From the NCBI GenBank assembly GCA_003210055.1, contig QCNS01000011.1:1-64000 (forward strand): a stretch of 64,000 nucleotides of DNA, written 5' to 3'. Under the pieces are notes generated by a model that did no database searches, was not told the DNA's origin, and worked only from the letters and a program-made list of their open reading frames with translations. A program made the position numbers and the translations under genes. This DNA comes from SAR116 cluster bacterium AG-426-I14. Lineage in GTDB: Bacteria; Pseudomonadota; Alphaproteobacteria; Puniceispirillales; Marisalimonadaceae. This document shows positions 17,511 through 25,220 of this stretch, one piece after another (position 1 is the first letter of the stretch; every line of letters starts with the position of its first letter).

Positions 17511-18557
17511 TTAATGTTTAATTAAAGGAAATTTTATTTTAAATGAAGTTTTTTTATTTAATTCACTATCAATTGTCAATGAAGCTCTGTGTCTAATTAA
17601 TATATGTTTTACTATAGCTAAACCTAATCCAGTACCACCTATCTTTCTTGACCTAGCTTTATCAACTCTAAAAAATCTTTCTGTTAGTCTTTCTAAATAT
17701 TTAGTAGGTATACCCTCACCTTCGTTTATAACTTCTACAACAACTTCTTTACCATTTGGTTTTGTAATATTTACAAAAATATCTGATTTTTCAAAACCAT
17801 ATTTGATCGCATTTTCAAACAAATTTGTAAATACTTGAGTAATTTCATCGTAATTACCAATGATATATAAGGGTCTATCCTCATTTAAGGTTTTATCAAC
17901 GAGTGAAATTTTATTATTTTTACTTAACCCACTTTCGTCTAGTGATGAAATAACCAATTTAATTGGGTCAAGAATAGAAATTGATGTTGAAGGAGTTATG
18001 TGCTCTTCTGTTTCAACCTTCGAAAGAGATAAAATATCATCAATTAATCTATTCATTCTTTTAGCTTCTTCATCCATTATTTTCAAAAATTTATGTCTAG
18101 ATTTTATATCAATCGCTTTATCTGAGAGAAGTGTCTCTATAAAACCAACTAAACTTGTTAAAGGTGACCTTAATTCATGACTGACATTTGAAACAAAATC
18201 TCTTCTTACTTTTTCAAGGTTTCTTTGCAGAGTCATATCTAAAAGTAAAATAACGACTAGTTCATTGGATAGTTTTTTAATTTTTATAGATAGAGATCTT
18301 TTTAAATCGTCATCCATTTGAAAAGAAAACTCTTTATCAATTTCTTTATCTGTTTTTAAAAATCTTGAGATATTTAAATGTTTACTTTTAATTACTTCTG
18401 TAACATTCCTTCTAGACAATTCTTTACCAAGAAATTCCTCAGCTGAAGAATTAGCAAATTGAATATTTCCATGCTTATCAACAAGTAAAAAACCATCATC
18501 CATTAGGTCCCCAATTTGATTTAGGGCGTTATTTACTTTGTCAATATTTTGAGACAT
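17511..18557 (-). CDS. phoR: Phosphate regulon sensor kinase PhoR (soluble form)
   Basis: Histidine kinase of 348 residues: PAS-like sensor (about 12-110, with GFLLVDKHGNIQFANSSAEEFLG), HisKA domain with H127 in VSNVSHELRSPLTS, and HATPase with N-box NLFENAIKYG and the G-box GTGLGLAIVK. The usual PhoR N-terminal membrane segments are absent and the start MSQNIDKVNNALNQ leads directly into the PAS domain, so this kinase appears cytoplasmic. Proximity to phoB makes it the cognate kinase. How phosphate status reaches it without local pst/phoU genes is unclear. Confidence 0.8.
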   Translation of the reverse strand: MSQNIDKVNNALNQIGDLMDDGFLLVDKHGNIQFANSSAEEFLGKELSRRNVTEVIKSKHLNISRFLKTDKEIDKEFSFQMDDDLKRSLSIKIKKLSNELVVILLLDMTLQRNLEKVRRDFVSNVSHELRSPLTSLVGFIETLLSDKAIDIKSRHKFLKIMDEEAKRMNRLIDDILSLSKVETEEHITPSTSISILDPIKLVISSLDESGLSKNNKISLVDKTLNEDRPLYIIGNYDEITQVFTNLFENAIKYGFEKSDIFVNITKPNGKEVVVEVINEGEGIPTKYLERLTERFFRVDKARSRKIGGTGLGLAIVKHILIRHRASLTIDSELNKKTSFKIKFPLIKH

Positions 18558-18674
18558 ATTTAATTTTTAATATAAATTAATTGAATGTATACTATTTATT
18601 ACAATTATTTCTTCATACAATATTAAATTAAAATATGGAAGTTTTTTGATAAACTTGAATATCATAAATTTCGG

Positions 18675-19241
18675 TTAAAGATTGTCTATATTTTGTAATT
18701 CATCAATAGTTTTTAAGTATTTTTCTTCATTAATATCTAAAATTTTGTCTACCTTCATTTCATAAATACTATTATAAACTTCTTTTATAGGTGGGGTGTT
18801 GATTAAAATCCCCTCAACAGAAATAGGATTATACATATAACGAGCTTTTTCAGGTTTATTCAACTTGACAAAAACCATTTGATTTGGAGGGGGTGGAGGT
18901 ACATGTATACACATACCAGCTGTAGGAACTAAAACAAATTCGTTTACAATTAAAGTTTCAGTATAATCAGTTTTTAATGGAACCATAAAACCATAAAGTT
19001 TAATTTTTTTGCCCACCATTTTTTTATTAATTTTTAAGCCGGCAATATCTAACTTTTTAAGAAAACTTTTGTCTTGCCACAATTCATCCGTACCACCATC
19101 TTCAGGAATAAAATCATATGCATTTTCTGGAATTAATTTATCCCAATTTAAAATATAGTTTTCTTTTGAATTAGCACTTTGCAGCAAAAAAATAAAAATT
19201 AGTAAAAAAAATAAATATGAAATGTTAATAAATCTAAACAT
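18675..19241 (-). CDS. DUF3299 exported protein, Zrg-type zinc operon
   Basis: A 188-residue protein with an N-terminal signal peptide (about 1-25). It carries the DUF3299 core: GKKIKLYGFMVPL, then FVLVPTAGMCIHVPPPPPNQ with conserved Cys-Ile-His and a Pro run. It is the last gene of a DUF2796-ATPase-permease-DUF3299 operon that corresponds to the ZrgABCDE zinc uptake system described in Vibrio cholerae. The molecular role of DUF3299 proteins is not established; a periplasmic accessory role is inferred. Confidence 0.75.
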   Translation of the reverse strand: MFRFINISYLFFLLIFIFLLQSANSKENYILNWDKLIPENAYDFIPEDGGTDELWQDKSFLKKLDIAGLKINKKMVGKKIKLYGFMVPLKTDYTETLIVNEFVLVPTAGMCIHVPPPPPNQMVFVKLNKPEKARYMYNPISVEGILINTPPIKEVYNSIYEMKVDKILDINEEKYLKTIDELQNIDNL

Positions 19242-19265
19242 CTATATTTCTCAAAATTAATAACT

Positions 19266-20495
19266 TCACTTTATTATAGAGCTTTTAAAAGCTTTGTAAC
19301 CAGGAAACAAGCTTATTAGAATTGAAAGAAGAATTACAAAAACAAAGAAAATAAGGTTATTCATTGATAAGAACTTATATTCTATAAAAACTCCATAATG
19401 CAGATCTAAAATTGGATTCATAATTAAGTTTAAAATTTGAAAAATAATAATAGAAAACAGAATACTTAGAAAAGTTATTATTAAAGACTCAAAAATTAAT
19501 AAAATATAAATGATTTTTGGTGAGGCTCCAACTATTCTTAAAAGTGCCATTTCATTTTTTCTTAAATGAATATTTGAGTATAATATTGCAGACATTCCAA
19601 TCATTGAGGTGATTAATACCATCAGTGATATTATTAATAAAATATTTTCAACAAAAGATATAACTTGCCACAACTTAGATATTGCTAATCCTGGTATTAT
19701 AGCTTGTAAGGGCTCATTTTTATAACCATTTATTTCTCTTTGAAATTGAAATATTTCAATTTTGGACTTTAGTTTTATTACAGCAGCAGTAATTTCTTTG
19801 GGAATTAAATTATCTTTTTTTAAATTTTTTGGCTTGTAATTTGGTAATCTTATGCCTGCTTTCCAATTTTTGTGAATGGCCTCTAATGCTTCAAGACTTA
19901 CAAAAATCAACTTATCTGCAGGTGTGCCAGTTTTATTTAATATACCAGTAACTTTGAAAGGGAACTCTGTATGCGGAGACTGTGATGATATTCCATGTGA
20001 TATAATTAACTTCTTTCCTAAAGAATAATTTAATTTTTTTGCAACATCATTACCAATCACTACATCAAAGGTATTTTCAAATATTTTTCCTTTAAAAAAA
20101 GTAAATTTTTTGTTTTTAAATTTAACTTTTTTAAAATATTCACCAGTAGTTCCAAGAACTCTAAATTGTCTGTGACTATCTCCTAGAGAAATAGGTATCG
20201 CCCATTCTACATCGTTTCTATTTTTAATTTTTTGATAAGAATCCCATCTTATATTGCTTGAGGGTGTACCAATTTGAAATAACACATAAAGTATTGTTTG
20301 GATTTCTCCTGATTTTGCTGCAAGAATTAAATCCCCTGCTTGCGAATTACTAAAAAAACTTTTTTTCGCCCCTCCTCTAAAATTATCTATACTTAAAAAT
20401 AAAGTAATCGATAGAGTTAGGCAAATTAAGGTCAAAATAACAGATATTTTACGCCCTAAGAGAGAGTTTATTGCTAATGTAAGTAATATTTTCAT
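19266..20495 (-). CDS. FtsX-family ABC permease, Zrg-type zinc system
   Basis: A 409-residue membrane protein with an N-terminal TM helix, a periplasmic domain (about 40-270) and three C-terminal TM helices, the MacB/LolC layout. It overlaps the upstream ATPase gene by one base and precedes the DUF3299 gene by 24 bases. In Zrg systems the equivalent permease and ATPase are needed for zinc uptake although their fold is exporter-like, so they may drive a periplasmic metal-transfer step instead of classic import. Zinc specificity rests on the operon and the upstream Zur-like box. Confidence 0.78.
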   Translation of the reverse strand: MKILLTLAINSLLGRKISVILTLICLTLSITLFLSIDNFRGGAKKSFFSNSQAGDLILAAKSGEIQTILYVLFQIGTPSSNIRWDSYQKIKNRNDVEWAIPISLGDSHRQFRVLGTTGEYFKKVKFKNKKFTFFKGKIFENTFDVVIGNDVAKKLNYSLGKKLIISHGISSQSPHTEFPFKVTGILNKTGTPADKLIFVSLEALEAIHKNWKAGIRLPNYKPKNLKKDNLIPKEITAAVIKLKSKIEIFQFQREINGYKNEPLQAIIPGLAISKLWQVISFVENILLIISLMVLITSMIGMSAILYSNIHLRKNEMALLRIVGASPKIIYILLIFESLIITFLSILFSIIIFQILNLIMNPILDLHYGVFIEYKFLSMNNLIFFVFVILLSILISLFPGYKAFKSSIIK

Positions 20496-21178
20496 TAGAC
20501 TGCTAGATTCCTAAAGTTTATTGTTTTATCAAACTTATTTTTTAGTCTCTCATCATGACTTACCATCAACAAAGATATATTTTCAGATTTACAAACTTCA
20601 AAAAGCATTTCTAAAAACGAGTTTTGATTTTTTTTATCAAGTGATGAAGTTGGTTCATCAGCTAAAATAATTTTTGGCATATTTATTATAGCTCTTAAAA
20701 TTGAAATTCTTTGTCTTTGACCAACAGAAATATCTTTAGAATTGTTTTTATTTAAAATTTCACGACTTAAATTTAGCCTCTCAGCTAATTCATAAGTTCT
20801 GTTTAAAAAAAAGTTATAATTTTTTTTTTTAAAATTTGTAAAATAACAAGGCAATAAAATGTTTTTTAGAGGAGAAATAAAGTCTAAAAGATAAAATTGT
20901 TGAAAAATAACTCCAATATGCTCTGCTCTATATTTATCCATACTAGAAGGAGATAATGAGCTTATTATATCTCCATCAATAAAAATTTTACCTTGATTTG
21001 GTAATAATATGCCGCCAATTAAATTTAATAAAGTAGATTTTCCACATCCACTTTCACCTAAAATAAGAACTTTTTCTTTTTTATTTATAACAAAATTATC
21101 AATTTTTATTAAAAAATCATCTAGTTTAGACCAATAAAACTGAAGATTATTTATTTCCAATAAAGATTTGGGTGCCAT
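20495..21178 (-). CDS. ABC ATPase, Zrg-type zinc system
   Basis: ATP-binding subunit of 227 residues with Walker A GESGCGKST, Q-loop FQQFYLLDFISPLKN, a slightly altered signature ISVGQRQRISILRA in place of LSGGQ, and Walker B IILADEPTSSLD. It starts at the base next to the stop of the His-rich DUF2796 gene and overlaps the permease by one base, so the operon is translationally tight. LolD/MacB family; zinc role from context. Confidence 0.8.
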   Translation of the reverse strand: MAPKSLLEINNLQFYWSKLDDFLIKIDNFVINKKEKVLILGESGCGKSTLLNLIGGILLPNQGKIFIDGDIISSLSPSSMDKYRAEHIGVIFQQFYLLDFISPLKNILLPCYFTNFKKKNYNFFLNRTYELAERLNLSREILNKNNSKDISVGQRQRISILRAIINMPKIILADEPTSSLDKKNQNSFLEMLFEVCKSENISLLMVSHDERLKNKFDKTINFRNLAV

Positions 21179-21790
21179 TTAATGTGAAAAACTGTCTAAA
21201 TTTATAGTTTTATTACTTCTATTTAACATTAGATTTTTTGAAGACTTCTCTCCAACAACTTTTAAATTTATTTTTTCACTATTTTTAAATTTGTCAAACA
21301 CATTAATTTTAATTGATTTCACATTCGAGACTTTCTTGCATGAGAATGAATATTCAGATCGGAATTCAGAATGGTTTTTTTCTTCTAAAATGATTGATTT
21401 AGACTTTTTTAATTTACACTTCCCTTCTTGAGATAACATTATAACATTATCAGGATTTTTAAGGACTTTTAATGCATCATCTACCTTATTCTTATCTGTT
21501 TTACTTTTTGCCTTATATTCAAAACCAACAACATCTACCCCTGGCATTTCAAGCTCAATCAATAGATTATTATGGTCTTGAACAATATTAATCACACCAA
21601 GTCCATGCTCATGAGCTCCTAAGGAACCCTTTTTGTCGTGACTGTGTTTGTCATGATCATGTTTATGATCATCATGCTCTTTTTTTACAGATATATTTTT
21701 TTTATCATGATCGTGATCATGATTATGTTTTCCTGCAGAGAAACTATTAAAAGAATATATAATTAAAAAGATAAAAACTACAAACCGCAT
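21179..21790 (-). CDS. zrgA: His-rich periplasmic zinc-binding protein (DUF2796/ZrgA-like)
   Basis: A 203-residue exported protein with a signal peptide (about 1-18), a His/Asp/Lys-rich metal-binding segment (about 20-55; HNHDHDHD, HDDHKHDHDKHSHD), then the DUF2796 domain beginning GAHEHGLGVINIV and containing ELEMPGVDVVGFEY. This is the family of ZrgA, the periplasmic zinc binder of the Vibrio Zrg uptake system. It is the first gene of its operon and has a Zur-like palindrome 38-52 bases upstream of its start, which supports zinc-repressed expression. Confidence 0.82.
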   Translation of the reverse strand: MRFVVFIFLIIYSFNSFSAGKHNHDHDHDKKNISVKKEHDDHKHDHDKHSHDKKGSLGAHEHGLGVINIVQDHNNLLIELEMPGVDVVGFEYKAKSKTDKNKVDDALKVLKNPDNVIMLSQEGKCKLKKSKSIILEEKNHSEFRSEYSFSCKKVSNVKSIKINVFDKFKNSEKINLKVVGEKSSKNLMLNRSNKTINLDSFSH

Positions 21791-21827
21791 ATTTAAACAC
21801 CTTAATAGATAATTAGAATAAAATTAA

Positions 21828-21842
21828 TGTTACTTTATAACA
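21828..21842. promoter_or_regulatory. Zur-like operator upstream of the zrgA operon
   Basis: Palindrome TGTTA-CTTTA-TAACA, extended to AATGTTA...TAACATT at 21826-21844, 38 bases upstream of the zrgA start. The same TGTTA-N5-TWACA form occurs at 26360-26374 and 31772-31786. It matches the style of proteobacterial Zur boxes. Binding is inferred. Confidence 0.7.
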
Positions 21843-21905
21843 TTACAGTGTAATAGATCAATATATATTAAACCTATGGTTTATTTAGTTTAAAACAAAA
21901 ATATT

Positions 21906-22541
21906 CTAATTTAATCTTTTAAAAATGCGGTCCCAATATTTAGAGTAATCTAAACGCATTAATACTGATGAAGTATTTAAAGCAGTTTTTGGGGTTTTAT
22001 GTAATAGTCCACTTGAACCACCCCTAAAAATAGCAACATCCCATTTATCAATATATTTTGTTGCAGACTTATCTTTAATAATATTTTCATTAGGTTCACC
22101 ATTATAATATGCATTCCTATCAGCAGCCTCATCTGGAATCCATTCTGTTCCTTGACCAGCATAAGTTACCAAAAGACGTTGAGGAACATCATCAATATGA
22201 TACCTCTGACACCCACGTTTTGAGCCAAGCCATAAACTGATATAATTACTCTTTTCTATATCACAGAAAAGCTTACATAATAACGATATATCCTCTAACC
22301 AAAAATCATAAAAAGGATCATTTGTTATAACTTTAGTAAATTGTTGGTCAAGAATACATCTCACATCTGATAAAGCACTAGATTTATATACTTCACCAAT
22401 TATTGTAAAATTTAACTTTATAAGCTTATCAAAAAAATAAATAGCATTTGATGGAGCCTTTCTATTAAGAATAGTAAGTTGATTTTTTTTCTCTGCAAAA
22501 TTTTTCAACTCCTCAATATTATTAGTGTAAAGAATACTCAT
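21906..22541 (-). CDS. DUF1826 protein, zinc-operon associated
   Basis: A 211-residue cytoplasmic protein of the DUF1826 family. Landmarks are WLGSKRGCQRYHIDDVPQRL, where the Cys, His and Asp residues could bind metal, LLVTYAGQGTEWIPDEAADR, FRGGSSGLLHKTP and LMRLDYS. The pattern H..D plus a distal H and R hints at a 2OG-Fe-oxygenase-like or cupin-like fold, but this is my inference. It is the last gene of the znuA-zur-cobW-WD40-HEPGCPP-DUF1826 series, which implies a role in zinc economy. Biochemical function unknown. Confidence 0.7.
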   Translation of the reverse strand: MSILYTNNIEELKNFAEKKNQLTILNRKAPSNAIYFFDKLIKLNFTIIGEVYKSSALSDVRCILDQQFTKVITNDPFYDFWLEDISLLCKLFCDIEKSNYISLWLGSKRGCQRYHIDDVPQRLLVTYAGQGTEWIPDEAADRNAYYNGEPNENIIKDKSATKYIDKWDVAIFRGGSSGLLHKTPKTALNTSSVLMRLDYSKYWDRIFKRLN

Positions 22542-22561
22542 CTTACATCTCGTTTATCTTA

Positions 22562-22813
22562 TTAAACAAGCTTTTCTATATCGATTTTATTAATTTCTAT
22601 TGCTGACTTAGAAATACGCCAATCTCTAATTACCCCATCTGACGAACGGGCAGTTATAACTGTCTCTATAGGAGGACATCCTGGTTCATGACATCTTAAC
22701 TCAGCAATACTTAATGATGTGGTTTCAGGAAGTTTAAATTTTTTCATAATTTCGATCTTCAGCTCTCTAATTATTTTAGGATTAGTTGATTTTTTATCAA
22801 ACATGCCAATCAT
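22562..22813 (-). CDS. Small HEPGCPP-motif protein, zinc-operon associated
   Basis: Cytoplasmic protein of 83 residues. The ATG at 22813 shares one base with the stop of the upstream WD40 gene, so translation is coupled; starts upstream of it are unlikely. The core reads LSIAELRCHEPGCPPIETVI, with a Cys-His-Cys cluster suited to metal binding. I recall short proteins with this motif beside cobW-family genes in alphaproteobacteria, sometimes misnamed nitrate reductase. A role as a zinc-handling partner of the CobW GTPase is inferred only from position. Confidence 0.65.
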   Translation of the reverse strand: MIGMFDKKSTNPKIIRELKIEIMKKFKLPETTSLSIAELRCHEPGCPPIETVITARSSDGVIRDWRISKSAIEINKIDIEKLV

Positions 22814-23850
22814 TAGAGTTCTCCAGCCCAAAGTGGTGAACATAAAACATTCCCCTTTATGTCTCCAATCAAAATATATTTTTTATCAGACGAAATAGAA
22901 ATTACAGATACCTCATAACCAGTTTGACTTCTAATAGGATAAGATTTTTTTGTTTCATCTATTTCTGATAAAAGAACTGAACCGTCATGAAACCCTATAA
23001 AAACAGCATTTTCATCTGGTAATGCTTGAACAAATGTAGCATTTTGATTGCCACCGTTTGCAACACAAATGGGTTTTCTTCCTAATGGACCTTTCCCATC
23101 GAATGGCCAACATATTGCTTCGTTAGCACCCGAAGTAACTAGATAAGGCGTACTCCCCACCCAGGTCAAACTTTTTACTTTTGAAGGATATCCAGACATT
23201 GTTAGATCAGTTTTATCACGAATACGCCAACCATGAATTTCATTCTCTTGCATAGCTGAAATCAGATACTTCCCATCAGGACTAAATGTTACTTTACCAT
23301 GAGAACCTTTCCATACAAATCTAGATGATTTCCAACGTCGGTTTCCTTTTTCCCAAACAGTTACTCCACCATATGAGGATACAGCTAGTCTATTTCCAGT
23401 TTCATCGAAAGACAATCCACCAACAGTGCTTGGATTATCTAGTGTCAATGCAGTTTCTTTATCTTCTGTCCAAAGATATGCTTTTCGACCAGAGGAACAA
23501 GCATAATTCATTTTATATGAAGCTACAGCGTCTATCCATTGCGTTCCAAAATTAGCAATCTCTTTGATATTACCATTATCAGATATTTTTAAAAAACGAC
23601 CATCTTCACCACCAGTTAAAACACTATCTTCTATTCCTGCTAGTGATAGAATAACCCCTTTATGTGCCTGGACAACAAATGGCTCGTTATTTTGGCTAAA
23701 AAAACGGACTTTACCGTCGCCAAAACTAACAACAATAAAATTATTGATTGTAACAGCTCCAGTAACAGGTGCTTTTAAATTGTATTCAGTACCTCTTTCT
23801 TCTAACTTTGTTTTACTAGAACCTTGGTTATCTTTTAGGCCAAGATTCAT
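22813..23850 (-). CDS. WD40 beta-propeller protein, zinc-operon associated
   Basis: About 345 residues from the ATG at 23850, which lies one base after the cobW stop and has an AAGGA upstream; a TTG at 23868 would overlap cobW. It has about seven WD40-like blades, with recurring units such as GVILSLAGIEDSVLTGGEDGR, VTFSPDGKYLISAMQEN and VISISSDKKYILIGD. No signal peptide, so it is cytoplasmic. WD40 proteins are scaffolds; in bacteria a WD40 gene inside a zinc operon is uncommon. It may dock the CobW GTPase with client proteins, but this is inference. Confidence 0.75.
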   Translation of the reverse strand: MNLGLKDNQGSSKTKLEERGTEYNLKAPVTGAVTINNFIVVSFGDGKVRFFSQNNEPFVVQAHKGVILSLAGIEDSVLTGGEDGRFLKISDNGNIKEIANFGTQWIDAVASYKMNYACSSGRKAYLWTEDKETALTLDNPSTVGGLSFDETGNRLAVSSYGGVTVWEKGNRRWKSSRFVWKGSHGKVTFSPDGKYLISAMQENEIHGWRIRDKTDLTMSGYPSKVKSLTWVGSTPYLVTSGANEAICWPFDGKGPLGRKPICVANGGNQNATFVQALPDENAVFIGFHDGSVLLSEIDETKKSYPIRSQTGYEVSVISISSDKKYILIGDIKGNVLCSPLWAGEL

Positions 23851-23851
23851 T

Positions 23852-24817
23852 TTAAATACATCCTTCAAAACCTTCTTTAAGACCCATTTTGTCTAAGTTT
23901 CTTCCAATAAAAACAACTCGAGAGTTTTTATTATCATTCTTAGGCCATGGTCCCATTGGAGATGCGTCCATTAACATATGAACACCTTGAAATACATAAC
24001 GCTCATCTTTATTGGCAAAGTTAAGAATTCCCTTAGACCTTAATATATCCTGACCATGTGTTTGTAAAAGGTCACCAAACCAGCTTTGAAACTTATCCAT
24101 ATTTAGTGGTTTTTCAGATACAAAAGAAATACTCGTTACATCATCGTCATGTTCATGATCGTGATCTGAGTCAAGAAAATCAGGCTCTACCTCTAAAACT
24201 CTATCTAAACTAAAAGCGTTTAATCCAAGAATTTCATCAAGTGGCGCTGCACACTTAGTAGTTTTTATGATTTTTGCATATGGATTGATTTTACGTATCC
24301 TAGATTTTACATTTTCTAAACCTACTTCATCCACCAAATCTACTTTATTCATCAACACAACATCTGCAAAAGCAATCTGCTCTTCAGCCTCATGATGTTC
24401 ACCTAATTGTGAATTTAAATGTACTGCATCTGCAACTGTTACAATTGCATCTAATTTGGTTCTATCAGCAACATCTTGGTCAACAAAGAAGGTCTGTGCT
24501 ACGGGAGCAGGATCAGCCAAACCAGTAGTCTCAACTATTATTGCATCCAGTTGATCTGCACGTTTCATTAGACCACCAAGTATTCTAATTAAATCACCTC
24601 GGACAGTACAACATATACATCCATTATTCATTTCAAAAACTTCTTCATCAGCATCAACAACAAGATCATTATCTATACCTTGTTCACCAAATTCATTAAC
24701 TATAACTGCATACTTACGACCATGTTGCTCTGTAAGAATACGATTTAAAAGTGTGGTTTTTCCTGCACCTAAAAAACCTGTTAAAACAGTTACAGGTACT
24801 TGTTCTGAAGTTTGCAT
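23852..24817 (-). CDS. CobW/COG0523 GTPase, putative zinc metallochaperone
   Basis: G3E-family GTPase of 321 residues with Walker A GFLGAGKTT, the metal-binding CxCC motif NGCICCTVRGDL, ETTGLADP and NKVDLVDE, an acidic/His cluster (SDHDHEHDDD, about 217-226) and the CobW C-terminal domain. COG0523 proteins load zinc or other metals into client enzymes at the expense of GTP. Location directly after zur and before the WD40 gene, in a presumably Zur-controlled operon, favours zinc over a cobalamin role. A second paralogue lies at 28442-29464. Confidence 0.85.
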   Translation of the reverse strand: MQTSEQVPVTVLTGFLGAGKTTLLNRILTEQHGRKYAVIVNEFGEQGIDNDLVVDADEEVFEMNNGCICCTVRGDLIRILGGLMKRADQLDAIIVETTGLADPAPVAQTFFVDQDVADRTKLDAIVTVADAVHLNSQLGEHHEAEEQIAFADVVLMNKVDLVDEVGLENVKSRIRKINPYAKIIKTTKCAAPLDEILGLNAFSLDRVLEVEPDFLDSDHDHEHDDDVTSISFVSEKPLNMDKFQSWFGDLLQTHGQDILRSKGILNFANKDERYVFQGVHMLMDASPMGPWPKNDNKNSRVVFIGRNLDKMGLKEGFEGCI

Positions 24818-24836
24818 TACTTATTCCTTTCAATAT

Positions 24837-25202
24837 TTAATTACATTGTTGACATTGACCATGAATTTCAAAAATTGGGTTATCTGCCATAAATCCTGTT
24901 CGCCTAGATAGTATATTTATATTTTTTGTAAGATTTTTGTCTAAATGTTCAGTAACATTTCCACATGTTTTACAGATTTCAAAAATAGGTATTATGTTTT
25001 TGTGAGGTCCACAACAAACTGTCCAAGCATTTAAAGAACCAATTTTATGAATTAAACCTTTTGAAACAAGTTTATCAAGCGCTCTATAAATAGTTGTAGG
25101 TGCGGTAATTCCTATTGGAGTAAGTTCCTCAAGAATTTCATAAGCCGTAAGTGGCTTATCTTTTTTTTTCAATAAATCAAGTACTATACTAGCATTTGAC
25201 AA
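24837..25202 (-). CDS. zur: Zinc uptake regulator Zur (Fur family)
   Basis: Fur-family repressor of 121 residues: winged-helix DNA-binding domain (TAYEILEEL...APTTIYRALDKLV) and a dimerisation/metal domain. The structural zinc site C77, C80, C117, C120 (CKTC and CQQC) is complete, and His residues suitable for the sensing site (H67, H86, H114) are present. It lies between znuA and cobW and is expected to repress znu, zrg and its own operon when zinc is plentiful, through the TGTTA-N5-TWACA palindromes. Autoregulation follows from sharing the znuA operon. Confidence 0.85.
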   Translation of the reverse strand: MSNASIVLDLLKKKDKPLTAYEILEELTPIGITAPTTIYRALDKLVSKGLIHKIGSLNAWTVCCGPHKNIIPIFEICKTCGNVTEHLDKNLTKNINILSRRTGFMADNPIFEIHGQCQQCN

Positions 25203-25220
25203 GAATAAACTCCTTTTGTT

